Translations under genes and position numbers: made by a program
Notes under the pieces: generated by a model
What the model was told of the DNA's origin: nothing
What the model saw: the letters and a program-made list of their open reading frames with translations, nothing else
Database searches by the model: none
NCBI GenBank assembly: GCA_964517315.1
Contig: CAZFCJ010000029.1
Location: forward strand, 1 to 34,356
Origin: DASWJQ01 sp964517315
Lineage (GTDB): Bacteria > Chloroflexota > Anaerolineae > Anaerolineales > E44-bin32
Direction of reading: 5' to 3'
DNA: 34,356 nucleotides
Shown here: positions 9,776-17,886 of the stretch, one piece after another
How positions within the stretch are numbered: position 1 is the stretch's first letter
Layout: each line of letters opens with the position of its first letter

Positions 9776-10612
9776 TCACTCGCTCTCGCAATTCAGATCC
9801 GCCAGGGCCTGGTTCCATTCGTCGTCGGAGTCCGGCTTGCGGGCGCGGAAGTTAATCCCTCGCGTGCCGAAGTTCGCCGCGCTTGATTCCTGTGCCGCGC
9901 CTGCGAACACGTCCTTGCGCCAGGTGATCTCAAAGTCGACAAATCCGGCGTTCACGACCGTGACCTCAAGCTCTGCTTCCAGCAGAGCGCCCGCAATTCA
10001 ACCGGTCCACAGATCGACGTCTCGTTTGGCACTATCAGGGACTTCCTTCTCAACCAGGATATCGCCGATTTGGAGGCGGCCGCCGGGCCGCAGAACCCGG
10101 GCCATTTCGCCCAGGCCGGCTTCTTTGTCCGGTATCAAGTTCAGCACGCCGTTGGAGATGACGACATCGGCCCATTCGTCGTCGACTGGAAGTTCCTCTC
10201 CATACCCCCGGCGGAACTCCACGTTCTGCAATCCCATCCGCTCCGCGGAGCGACTGGCCTTCTCGACCATAGCCGGGGTCATATCAACACCGACCACACG
10301 GCCTTCCGGTTGCACCATCCGAGCCGCGATAAGGCTGTCAAATCCCGAACCCGAACCGACATCGACCACACGGTCTCCGGGGTGAATCGGTCCCAACGCA
10401 AAGGGATTTCCGGTTCCGGCGAATGATTCCACCGCACCCTCCGGCAACCCTTGCATCCATGCCGCCTCGTACTCAAGGATTTCAGCCAGCGGCCGGCCGG
10501 TGTGGAAATGGAAGCCGCGGTCCGGCTCACTTGCCACGCGCTCATACTCCTCCTGCGCCGCTTGTCGCAGCTCCTTGACGTTTGGCTCTGCTTGTTCCTG
10601 GCGCTCGCTCAT
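9776..10612 (-). CDS. SAM-dependent methyltransferase (ArsM-related) with in-frame UGA, candidate selenoprotein
   Basis: Read through one UGA at 10000-9998, this gene encodes 278 residues. It is a class I SAM methyltransferase: VVDVGSGSGFDSL (motif I), GVDMTPAMVEKA, DVVISNGVLNLIPDKEAG and RVLRPGGRLQIGDI. The UGA is codon 205, in DLWTG-x-IAGALLEAE. ArsM-type enzymes have a conserved metalloid-binding Cys at this point (C-I-A/S-G-A-L). After the UGA the same frame runs 73 codons (NAGFVDFEITWRKDVF, NFGTRGINFRARKP) to TGA at 9776-9778, which is a normal C-terminus. The two other ArsM cysteines appear to be replaced (GTGNP, SNGVLN), so the substrate may not be arsenite. ATG 10612 follows AAGGGACG. 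A hairpin with a 7-bp perfect stem lies at 9988-9970. The alternative explanation is a nonsense mutation. Confidence 0.85.
9970..9988 (-). promoter_or_regulatory. Candidate bacterial SECIS hairpin in the methyltransferase
   Basis: Nine nt after the UGA, GCTCTGC pairs perfectly with GCAGAGC around the loop TGGAA. The loop starts 17 nt past the UGA and has a G at its second position. This fits the known bSECIS layout of a short stem immediately 3' of the Sec codon with a G near the start of the apical loop. Confidence 0.7.
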
Positions 10613-11031
10613 GATCGTCCCTTCACTCTGACTGCGTACGAGGTTTCGTTCGCTCACTCGTGTATGGTTTGCCCATGGATATGCCGTCTTCACCGCGCAG
10701 CACCATTCCTTCCTGGCGGTCAACCCTTCCTTCGGCTGCCGCACACGGATCAAATCCAAGAACCACATCGGGGCCCTCGAACGCAGCTTTCCCTGCTCAT
10801 CAACCACAAGCCGGCGGCTCCCCCGACTCAGCGGATCGATTCGACCGCGCGCCATCCGGCAGCCGTGACATCTGCGGCCCATCCGGGTGGCACGGAAGCA
10901 CGTAGAGGAGATATGAAACTTGAGGCTCGATATTGTCGTCAAAGCAGCGCTACCTGCCTCTGCCCGCACGGTGGCCGTTGAAGCTGCCAGAGATCGATCC
11001 GTAAGCTTCGCTGAGGCGGGCCAAAGGGACC
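10613..11031. other. Intergenic region between OsmC-like and methyltransferase genes
   Basis: About 420 nt separate two same-strand genes. The methyltransferase frame stays open upstream of ATG 10612 to 11155, but the translated stretch is Arg-rich with no recognisable domain, so it is not counted as coding. No RNA gene or clear promoter was recognised. Confidence 0.4.
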
Positions 11032-11055
11032 GAGCGGGGGTTTGCACCCCCGCTC
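11032..11055 (-). terminator. Hairpin downstream of the OsmC-like gene
   Basis: A perfect 10-bp inverted repeat (GAGCGGGGGT and complement) with the loop TTGC lies 19 nt beyond the OsmC-like stop codon. It is probably the transcript end. No U-tract follows on the minus strand. Confidence 0.65.
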
Positions 11056-11073
11056 GCAGCCTCCTTTGCAGCC

Positions 11074-11640
11074 TCAGCTGGCCAGTTGGACGGAAATCGG
11101 AACTGGATTGGTCAGGATGTCCACCACGGGAGAGGTGTCCTGCACGTACTGGCACAGTTCTTCGATCTTCTCACGAGGCGCGTCCGCCTCCACCCGGTAG
11201 GTGACTTGGATGTTGTTGTATCCGGGCCGGACGTCCTCGGAAAGGCCAAGGAAGCCGTGAAGGTCCAGCTCTCCTTCAAGGTCGAATTCGAGCTTTTCGA
11301 CCTCGATCCCTTGCGCGGAGGCATTGTAGGCAAAGCCCACCGCCAGGCAAGAAGCCAGCGCGTGCAGCACAGTCTCCACTGCGTTCGGCGACTGGTTGGT
11401 CCCCAGCAGTACCGGCGGCTCGTCGCCCTCCATCACATAGGCCCCCTCACGGCTCGTGTCTTCCTCGCCCGCGCCGTAGAACTCCTGGATCTCGGTGCGG
11501 GATCGAGCACCTCCGAGCCACGTCGACCGGGCTCGGAACTCAAAGCGCGCCAAGTCCGGCTCCTGTTCGATATGCTCGATCGTCTCTACCAGCTGATCGA
11601 CGTCAACCCCATTAAGTCGGGTTGGTGCCTGCGTTGCCAT
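11074..11640 (-). CDS. OsmC/Ohr-family protein
   Basis: This protein of about 188 residues belongs to the OsmC-like superfamily, whose best-known members are dimeric thiol peroxidases that reduce organic hydroperoxides using two cysteines. The conserved core is visible: PPVLLGTNQSPNAVETVLHALASCLAVGF holds the first Cys in the central helix, and ELCQYVQDTSPVVDILTNPVPI holds the second near the C-terminus. Residues 20-70 form the N-terminal beta region (ARSTWLGGARSRTEIQEFYG). ATG 11640 is chosen because AGGAGA lies about 7 nt upstream; a GTG one codon earlier is closer to it. Both expected cysteines are present, so it could be an active peroxidase, although many OsmC subgroups have unknown substrates. 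It is flanked by the methyltransferase and the second BTAD regulator on the same strand but is well separated from both. Confidence 0.9.
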   Translation of the reverse strand: MATQAPTRLNGVDVDQLVETIEHIEQEPDLARFEFRARSTWLGGARSRTEIQEFYGAGEEDTSREGAYVMEGDEPPVLLGTNQSPNAVETVLHALASCLAVGFAYNASAQGIEVEKLEFDLEGELDLHGFLGLSEDVRPGYNNIQVTYRVEADAPREKIEELCQYVQDTSPVVDILTNPVPISVQLAS

Positions 11641-11951
11641 CACTCATCTCCTTCCTTCAAACTGCGTTTGCCCATGAGCGCTCATCGGGCGTAATCTGCT
11701 CCTAGTGTGGCGAAGCCCCCTCCCAACCGCCTTGCATGCCTCTTGCAGAAATCTCCTTGCTTTGGAAGACGTGCGCAAGCCGCGCATCCCATCCGGCCGG
11801 CGCGCCGATGTCGTGGGCCCCGTCCCGGCCGAGTTGCGACCGTAGGGGGTGTCAGATAGATCTGCTGGCTGATTTGAAGAAGGAAGAAACGTGGACGCCA
11901 GCGCCGCTTGACCAAACGGCAGCGTCAGAGGGAAAACTGGGGAGGCTTACG
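11641..11951. other. Intergenic region, nothing recognised
   Basis: This interval separates the OsmC-like gene from the 3' end of the BTAD regulator, both on the minus strand. It must hold the OsmC-like promoter, but I cannot pick a convincing -35/-10 pair and see no gene. Confidence 0.35.
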
Positions 11952-14900
11952 TTAGCTCAAAGGAGAAGCGGGAACTGCTGCGCCCAAATCGTCCAGCGCC
12001 TCGTCGGCCCGCGACAATACACGTTCGGCCGCTTGCCGGTCTTCCGGCAGACCGCGTTGACGCCGTACTTGGCCGATCAGAACCTGGCACCAGGCGGCTT
12101 GATAGCTGTTGCCGGATTGGCTGTACAGCTGGTGGGCGTCCTGAAGGGACTCAAGGGCCACGTCGAGTTTGCCCCGGCTGGCAGCCAGCTCACCCTCGGC
12201 CCGCGCGGCCATGGCGCGCCACACACGGCTGCCGTATTCCGCTGCGGCGCGGCGGAGCTGCTCGGTAAATTCTTGTGCTGTATCCAGCCTCCGCTGGCGG
12301 ATCTCGAGCTGAACTGCGGCGGGCAGAAGCAGGGCGTCGCAGGTTGCGCAGTTGCCGTGCCGGTCTCCCATCGCCATGCCCGCCGCGAGGTAGTCTTCAG
12401 CCGCTTCCAGGTCACCGGCCAAGACCCGATTTTCGGTCATCGAGGCGTAGAGTCGGGCCAGGCAGTGCGCCCGCATGGTCGCCCGCTTCGCGACCGCGAC
12501 GCCTTCATGCAAGGATTGAAGAGCCTGATCGAAGTCGCCGCGGGCCGTCTGCAAAACCCCGAGCCGCTGCCAGGAGAGCGCTTCCCCCGAAGCGGCGTCC
12601 AGCTCGCGGTACATTTCGATCGCCTGCTCCAGGGATTGTTCGGCTTGCTCCCAATTTCCCACCCGGAATTCAAGCGCGCCGTTAAAGCACTGACAGAGGG
12701 CCAGCGCCCGCGGCGCCTTCATCCTCCCAGCCTGCTCGTGGGTCGCGCGGACCGTTTGCTTGACTTCTTCGTAATCCCGATCACCGTACAGGTGATACTC
12801 CCACAGTCAAAGATGGACGTCGAAAGCCGAATCGACATCGAGAGCCGAGCCGGACACTGCCTCCCGCTGCTCCTCATATGCAATTCCTTGCTGCCATTTC
12901 CCCAAGGAGTGACAGGCCAGCGCCAGCATCTCGAAAGCCCGCGCGACCGAATCCCGATCATCGAGCCGCTCGGCAATTGCCAGGCTTCTTTCGGCGATCT
13001 GGTAGGCCTCCTGGTAGCGGTTTTGATGCCAGCGCAGTTGTGCCAGGTTATACAACACACGGCTGTACTCCGTCGACTCGGCCCGCCCCTCCAGGTGCTC
13101 GAGCGCAGCTTCCAAGGTGGATTCAGCTTCCTGCAACCTGCCAGCCGTAATCAAGTGAATCGCGGAGCGACGCCGGATGAAGGCCCGCTGTTCCGGACTC
13201 GGCGCCCAGTCCTCACCCCGAATCTCCAGCGCCCGATTGCCGGCTTCGACCGCCTTGGGAGTATCAGCCAACAAGCCATGATAGCCCTCGATCGAGGCCA
13301 GCAAGTCGAACCGTTTCTGCGCGTCGTCGACCTTCAGCTCGTCCATCAGCTCGAGGGCGCGCTCAAAGTGCTCGACGGCCACCTCAAACGCGTACATACG
13401 CGCCGCCTTCTCGCCGGCCTGAACCAAATAATCGATGGCCAAATGGGGCTGGTCGCTCCGTGCATGGTGATGGGCGAGGGCTTCCACACGGGCCAATACG
13501 GCTTCATCCCGCTCCGATGCCGCAGGCTGCAGAGCCTCAGCCGCGACGCGATGCAGTCGCTGGCGCCGAATTCGGCTCAACGACTTATATAGCGCCTGAC
13601 GGATCAAACCATGCCGGAAACGGTAGCCGGACTCGGTTTCCTGCACGTGGTCGCTTTCCAGGGCGAGGTCGAGGGCGTCGAGCAGCTGCGCGTCTGGAAG
13701 GTCAACCATCCCCTGCAGCAGCTCGAAGCGAAACTCGCGTCCGAGAACTGCGGCCGCGGTCAGCACCTCTTCCATCTCCGGACCGAGTTCGCTCACCCGG
13801 CCCTTCAGCAGGGCCATGAGCTCCTTCGGGATATGCTGCCGAAGGACCTCACCCCCCAGGGAAACCGTTTCCTCGCCCTCTACGAGCAAGCCTTTCGCTC
13901 GCGCGGCCCGGACGACCTCCTGGGCGAAGAAGGGGTTGCCTTCGCAGATATCGTGTACCGACCGCACCAATTCCTCAGCGGGAGATTTTCCAAGTTCGTG
14001 GCGCAGGATCTCGGCCACACCTTCCCGACTGAGCGGCTCGAGCTCCAACCGACCACCGAACCGCTCACGATAGAGACTGTTCAGCACGGTGTCGAAGGTC
14101 GTTGCCTGGCCCGCCTCTCCCGACCGGAAGGTGGCCAGCAACATTCCCCGTAGATTGGGCGTCTGCCGAGCCAGGTAGTGGAACAGCTGCAGTGACCCTT
14201 CATCCGCCTCGTGCAGGTCGTCAACCAACATCACAAATGGCCGTCCGTGTTCCTGGTGGGCCAAGAACGAAACCACCGAGCGGTAAAGCGCCAGGGCGTC
14301 TTTGACACCTTCGCCCTCCGGCTTCAACTTGACGTTCGAGAGCGGATGCGAGCTCAAGCCCTCAGCATGGGCGACCGCCCGGTCGAAGGCCTCGACGAAC
14401 GGATGATATGGAAGCTGGCCCTCCTCTTCATGGGCCGCTCCGCTGAGGACCTTAAACCCCCGCCGGTCAGCTCGGCCCAGGATTTCTTGCGCGAGGCGGC
14501 TCTTACCAATTCCCGGAAACCCTTCAATCAGCCAGGTGCTTCCCTGACCATCCTCAGCCGCCTCCAAGGCCTCTTCCAAAAGGGCGAGTTCCTCAGCGCG
14601 ACCGACCAGAGGTTTCCCGGCAGCGCCAACCTCGGTCGCGGCCGGCGGCGACCATCTCGCCCCCTCTCCTGTCTCTTTTTGCGGAGGAAAGGTTCCTGCC
14701 AGAATCGATTCGTAGAGGTCGCGTGTGGCCGGTGCCGGATCGACTCCAAGCTCCTGTCGCAACTGCTCCACACACTCTTGATACTGGCGCAGTGCGTCGT
14801 GACGGCGGCCGACGCGCGCATAGCTACGCATCAGCTCGCGGTGCGCCACCTCGTCGGCGGGATCGTGCTTGAGCAGCGGTGAAAGCAGGTCGATCGCCCG

Positions 14901-15425
14901 CGCCGGCTCCCCGCCGGATGCATGGGCCTCGGCCAGCCTCAGGCTGGCCTCCCGGTACGCTTGCTGGTATGCGTCGCGGTGGGGAAGGGTCCACTCGTCA
15001 TAGCGGGCGTTCGGCAGGAGGGGGCCTTCATACAGCTTGAGAGCTCGCTCGAGATCATCCCGATCTTTCCCCCGAGCCGCGGCCTCGAACGCTTGGGCGT
15101 CAACCCAGACACCGTCGGCCAGCGAAACCACCCCATGGCGGAAGACAATGGTGGCGTCTGACGCCCCCTCACCCAGCTCTCGGTCCAGCGTTCTTCGCAA
15201 GGAATGCAGGGTGCGGTACAGGTTGTTGGCGCCGGCGGCGGGGGCCAAATTGGGCCACAGGAACTCAATGGCCTGATCCTTCAACAGCTTGCCCTCCACA
15301 GACACCCGCTGAAGCAACGCGGCGGCCTTACGGCGCTTCCAGTCCTCGGGCTCGACACGCGCCTGACCCCGCTGCACGGCAAAACCGTCCAGTAGATAGA
15401 TCTGAACTTGATCGCCACCCGGCAC
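11952..15425 (-). CDS. BTAD-ATPase-TPR transcriptional regulator with in-frame UGA, candidate selenoprotein
   Basis: Read through the UGA at 12809-12807 this is 1157 residues. An OmpR-like DNA-binding region (about 1-105) is followed by a BTAD domain (about 110-243, YEGPLLPNARYDEW, ELGVDPAPATRDLYE). Next comes an AAA_16-type ATPase with LVGRAEEL (273-280), Walker A GFPGIGKS (302-309) and Walker B FVMLVDDLHEADEGSL, then about 500 residues of TPR. The UGA is codon 873, between DVHL and LWEYHLYGD. The frame then continues for 284 residues of unmistakable TPR sequence (FNGALEFRVGNWEQAEQSLEQ, QRLGVLQTARGDFDQALQSL) to TAA at 11952. The GTG start at 15425 has GGAG 7 nt upstream. A hairpin follows the UGA at the same distance as in the methyltransferase. 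The alternatives are a nonsense mutation or a genuinely shorter 872-residue protein. Confidence 0.82.
12780..12796 (-). promoter_or_regulatory. Candidate bacterial SECIS hairpin in the BTAD regulator
   Basis: Ten nt after the UGA, ATCACC pairs perfectly with GGTGAT around the loop TGTAC. The loop starts 17 nt past the UGA with G second, the same geometry as the methyltransferase hairpin. The stem is only 6 bp, so this is the weakest of the three by stability. Confidence 0.55.
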
Positions 15426-15798
15426 GGATAGTCTCCTTCCACCGGTGGTGGATCGAGCTTAAGGGTAACCGAGATCCGCTTGCGTCCTCAACAAGAGCAT
15501 AATCGTTTTGACACAGGTTGCGGCCCAGAACTCCGAGGTCCGGCGGAGCCTGCCCGCTGCAGCCTTGTCTCCGAGCAAGCCCGAATGGGCGCGAGTTTCG
15601 GGGCCGTGGCGGAAGAAGCACCCTAACCTTCGCTTCAGGCCGTTCAGCATACCTCCCACAGATTCCTACCTGCGACCTACAGCCAATCGGTTCGAATCCG
15701 GGAAAGCCACCTTGATCGTGGTCTGTCCCCACAAGTTCAACACCCGCGGGTCGTCAATCCTAGTCCGGATTCATGATCCTTGAACCCCTCGTTAAATG

Positions 15799-15824
15799 AA
15801 AGACACCCCCTTGCGGGTGCCTTT
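15799..15824 (-). terminator. Terminator-like hairpin beyond the five-gene redox operon
   Basis: AAAGACACCC pairs with GGGTGCCTTT (one mismatch) around a 6-nt loop. On the minus strand the 3' side continues as TCTTTCATTT, which is modestly U-rich. It could end the transcript of the operon whose last gene stops at 16160. Confidence 0.45.
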
Positions 15825-15880
15825 CGTCGCGCTCAGGTAGCGGGGACCGGAGTCTCTCCCGCTTCGCTCCACGGGCCATG

Positions 15881-15931
15881 ACCGGCGACCTTCAGATTTC
15901 GGACTGCCGTGCCTTCAGGCGCGGTGTGAGT
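15881..15931 (-). repeat. Dispersed ~50-bp repeat, copy 2
   Basis: This segment is about 84% identical to 9622-9672 on the same strand. The minus-strand frame reads LGTHTAPEGTAVRNLKVAGH. It lies about 230 nt downstream of the Zn-ribbon gene that ends the redox operon. Confidence 0.55.
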
Positions 15932-16159
15932 GCCCAGCCTGAAAAGAGTCCGTTCGATCGTCAGGCCAGGCTTCTGAGTGTAGCCTGGAGATATTTGTCT
16001 GTTGGCAGACTCGGCGGCATTCCTATGATGGATTTCAATCTATTCAACGAGCGAACTTGCACGGCGGAGATCTCACCTTGCTTTTCTCTTGTACCTTGCC
16101 GACGCACTTTCCGGGCATCGAGAGCGTGAACTGCGTAGGCGCGCGGATACCACCTAAGC

Positions 16160-16363
16160 TTATCCAACCCTTCCTCGCTCCGGTTCCTCAGGGGGCGGCC
16201 CGTCCAACCCGGCCCACCGCCACCACTCAATCTTGGCGTCGAATGGGTGACTGCAGTGCGGACAAGTGCAGCTGCACTCGACCATCCCGCAGCGCACAAC
16301 AACGGTCGGGGGGGCGTCGGATTCTCGGCCACAGTTTGGGCAGGTCAACGTCCAGACCGGCAT
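16160..16363 (-). CDS. Small Cys-rich Zn-ribbon protein
   Basis: This 67-residue protein has seven cysteines: CPNC at 8-11, then C25, C30, C32, C34 and C37 (the last two as CPHC). The remainder is acidic and Trp-containing (KIEWWRWAGLDG). The two CxxC knuckles suggest one structural zinc or a metal/thiol-binding ribbon; no enzyme domain is visible. Its ATG directly abuts the TAG of the upstream rhodanese gene (TAGATG), with GGAG just before it, so the two are translationally coupled. It is the last gene of the five-gene run. I do not recognise a named family. The strong Cys pattern, the coupling and the RBS make it a likely real gene despite its size. Confidence 0.72.
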   Translation of the reverse strand: MPVWTLTCPNCGRESDAPPTVVVRCGMVECSCTCPHCSHPFDAKIEWWRWAGLDGPPPEEPERGRVG

Positions 16364-16708
16364 CTAAGTCTCCTTCCGCTCCAATTCGTAGCCGGCTTCG
16401 TGCCACCCTTCAATACCGCCGCGGATGGCATAGGCTTCATAGCCATGCTTGCGCAGGAAGAACGCCACACTGGCGCTCGTCTCTTCACGCTCTCAAGTGC
16501 AGTAGGCGAGCACCGTTCGGCTCTTCGGCAAGCGGTCAAATTCGTCCGGTATGTTCTCAGGCGCGATGCGCACGGCGCCGGGCAGCGCCGCAGGGACCTC
16601 GTCGTAGGCGGGAGTGTCCACCACATCCAGCACGGTCGTGTCCCCCTGGTCGATCCGCTGTTTGGCCTCCGCCGGTGAGATCCGGACCGGTTCCTTCTCT
16701 TGGCTCAT
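16364..16708 (-). CDS. Single-domain rhodanese with in-frame UGA (CxU), candidate selenoprotein
   Basis: Read through UGA at 16495-16493 the product is 114 residues with one rhodanese domain: VRISPAEAKQRID, VLDVVDTPAYDEV, LPGAVRIAPENI, then TVLAYCT-x-EREETSASVAFFLRKHGYEAYAIRGGIEGWHEAGYEL. The UGA is codon 72, two residues after the expected catalytic Cys70. Many bacterial rhodaneses have YCTC here, so the predicted motif is Cys-Thr-Sec. The frame after the UGA encodes the normal C-terminal half and ends with TAG abutting the Zn-ribbon ATG. ATG 16708 is preceded by AAAGG; a TTG two codons upstream is an alternative. It is the fourth gene of the run, 54 nt after the DUF2085 gene. Without recoding only 71 residues would be made, lacking half of the fold. 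Confidence 0.87.
16460..16478 (-). promoter_or_regulatory. Candidate bacterial SECIS hairpin in the rhodanese
   Basis: Fourteen nt after the UGA, GAGCGCCA pairs with TGGCGTTC (8 bp including one G-U) around a GTG loop. The loop begins 23 nt past the UGA with G first. That distance is close to the well-studied E. coli formate dehydrogenase elements and falls within the reported bSECIS range. Confidence 0.7.
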
Positions 16709-16762
16709 GATCAACGCCTTTTCTGCTATGCGTACCTTAGGATCGTGCGCACAGCCGGCCGA

Positions 16763-17503
16763 CTACTCCTCGCGGGCCACGCGCCGCGTCGAAAAGAGGT
16801 GCGGCATCGTAAACCACATCACACCGATCCCGAACTGCAGCCCGGTGATCAGGCGCATCCATGAGTTGAACGAGCCGAGACCATTCCCGAGATAGAAGCT
16901 CTGCGGCAGCCCGCCGCCGGTGATCACTGCCAGCCACTCGTTTGTGTAGCGGAAGCCTTGGCCCAGCCCTTGTAAGTCGCTGAGCACGTGGGTCCCGCCG
17001 TCAATGGCCATCGGAAGCAGGAACAATCCCAGACCCCACCATGGCAGCGGCGGCAGGCGCCGGCGCAGGGGCCACCAGACCAAGGCGGCCAGCGGCAGGC
17101 TAGTGTACATCGAGACCATGCGGTCCGACCAGGCGACCTTGTAGCCCATATCGGCATTGCCCACGAATTGGCGCAGGGCGAGTGGATCGGTGGTATTCAG
17201 GCCCAGCGCCCTCAATTCACTCAGGCTGTGCATGGCGGCGGAGTCGAACAGAAAGAAGGAACGCTGCGGCATCTGATGACACTGGAAGGAGTAGAGCCAA
17301 TACAGCCCCCGCGCCGGCAGCTCCCAGCCCAGCTCCATCAGCAGCGGCGCGAGCCAGGGCAAAATCACCCACACGGACAGTGCCGTGACCAGCGCGCCAA
17401 ACCAAAGGCGTTGGCGTGAGGGTCCCGATCTCGCGACAGCAAGGTCCGGCTGCGCCGCAGTTCGGGCCCCGCCCGCGTTCACAGACCGCCCCTCGCTGAC
17501 CAA
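16763..17503 (-). CDS. DUF2085 integral membrane protein
   Basis: This 246-residue protein matches the DUF2085 pattern: CHQMPQRSFFLF at about 75-86, then a polytopic membrane region with GLGLFLLPMAIDGGTHVLSD near 155-175. Hydrophobic segments are visible at about 33-58, 125-140, 150-168 and 215-235. DUF2085 proteins have no established function. The conserved Cys-His motif suggests a redox or metal role, and the operon context (DsbA-like lipoprotein, SelW-like protein, rhodanese) supports that but does not prove it. The start is TTG at 17503 with GAGGAG 6 nt upstream. The preceding Rdx gene stops 67 nt before it and the rhodanese begins 54 nt after its end. Confidence 0.85.
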   Translation of the reverse strand: MVSEGRSVNAGGARTAAQPDLAVARSGPSRQRLWFGALVTALSVWVILPWLAPLLMELGWELPARGLYWLYSFQCHQMPQRSFFLFDSAAMHSLSELRALGLNTTDPLALRQFVGNADMGYKVAWSDRMVSMYTSLPLAALVWWPLRRRLPPLPWWGLGLFLLPMAIDGGTHVLSDLQGLGQGFRYTNEWLAVITGGGLPQSFYLGNGLGSFNSWMRLITGLQFGIGVMWFTMPHLFSTRRVAREE

Positions 17504-17570
17504 CCCCTTCTCCTCTTACTCACGCTTGCACGTTACCACAGTGGACCACATTCCCGCGCTTGGTTTCGGG

Positions 17571-17870
17571 CTAGCCGCGCTGATAGCTCGGCAAGGGCTC
17601 ACCGACGAATTCTTCAAAGCGCCGGCGGATCTCATCCGGCTCCGGCTTTCGGCCAAGCTCAAGCTTGGAGAAGATCAGCTCACCGTCTACCTCGACCTCG
17701 AAGGCCCCTCCGGAGCCCATCCGCAAACTCAACTGGTCCAACACGTGCTGATACTCACGCGCCAGCTCACGGGTCGCCCGCAGCGCGGCTTCGCTGTAGT
17801 CGCAGGGGACGCAGTACTCAATCGTCACGTCGTACTTGCGCGGTGTCATAGACAGCTCCGGATCGCCCAT
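17571..17870 (-). CDS. Rdx/SelW-family thioredoxin-fold protein, Cys form
   Basis: This protein of about 99 residues belongs to the SelT/SelW/SelH (Rdx) family, small thioredoxin-fold redox proteins whose eukaryotic and some bacterial members carry CxxU. Here the motif is CVPC (20-23) in YDVTIEYCVPCDYSEAALRATREL, that is, the cysteine version. It is followed by a helix (LAREYQHVLDQLSL), the GGAFEVEVDGELIFSK hairpin typical of the family, and a C-terminal helix ending FEEFVGEPLP. ATG 17870 is chosen because GAGGAGG lies about 11 nt upstream; an earlier ATG at 17897 would overlap the DsbA-like gene. It is the second gene of the MerR-type promoter-driven run. The role is inferred to be thiol/selenol or metal-linked redox chemistry. 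Confidence 0.88.
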   Translation of the reverse strand: MGDPELSMTPRKYDVTIEYCVPCDYSEAALRATRELAREYQHVLDQLSLRMGSGGAFEVEVDGELIFSKLELGRKPEPDEIRRRFEEFVGEPLPSYQRG

Positions 17871-17886
17871 CGTTCGATTTGCCTCC

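Larger units (their letters stand above)
15426..16159. other. Intergenic region between regulator start and Zn-ribbon gene
   Basis: About 730 nt lie between two minus-strand genes. The interval holds the regulator's promoter (not pinpointed), an imperfect hairpin at 15799-15824 and copy 2 of the dispersed repeat. The minus-strand frame through that repeat ends TPVPAT and is open back to about 16000 but has no good start. I found no intact gene. Confidence 0.4.

Noticed and set aside
10613..11155. N-terminal extension of the methyltransferase frame
   Set aside because: Arg/Ser-rich, no domain; the conserved protein and RBS begin at 10612.
11736..13592. Long plus-strand ORF (618 codons)
   Set aside because: Antisense to the TPR region of the BTAD regulator; no recognisable domains, while the minus strand gives clear TPR sequence.
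15686..15712. T-arm-like GGTTCGAATCC, possible tRNA (including tRNA-Sec)
   Set aside because: The loop resembles a T-arm, but no 7-bp acceptor complement, D-arm or UCA anticodon arm could be placed upstream at the right distance.
9998..16495. Explanation of the three UGAs by a reassigned genetic code (UGA as Trp/Gly)
   Set aside because: UGA terminates many normal genes in the window (for example the 9776-9778 stop, and the ATGA overlaps), and in the methyltransferase and rhodanese the interrupted positions correspond to Cys, not Trp or Gly.
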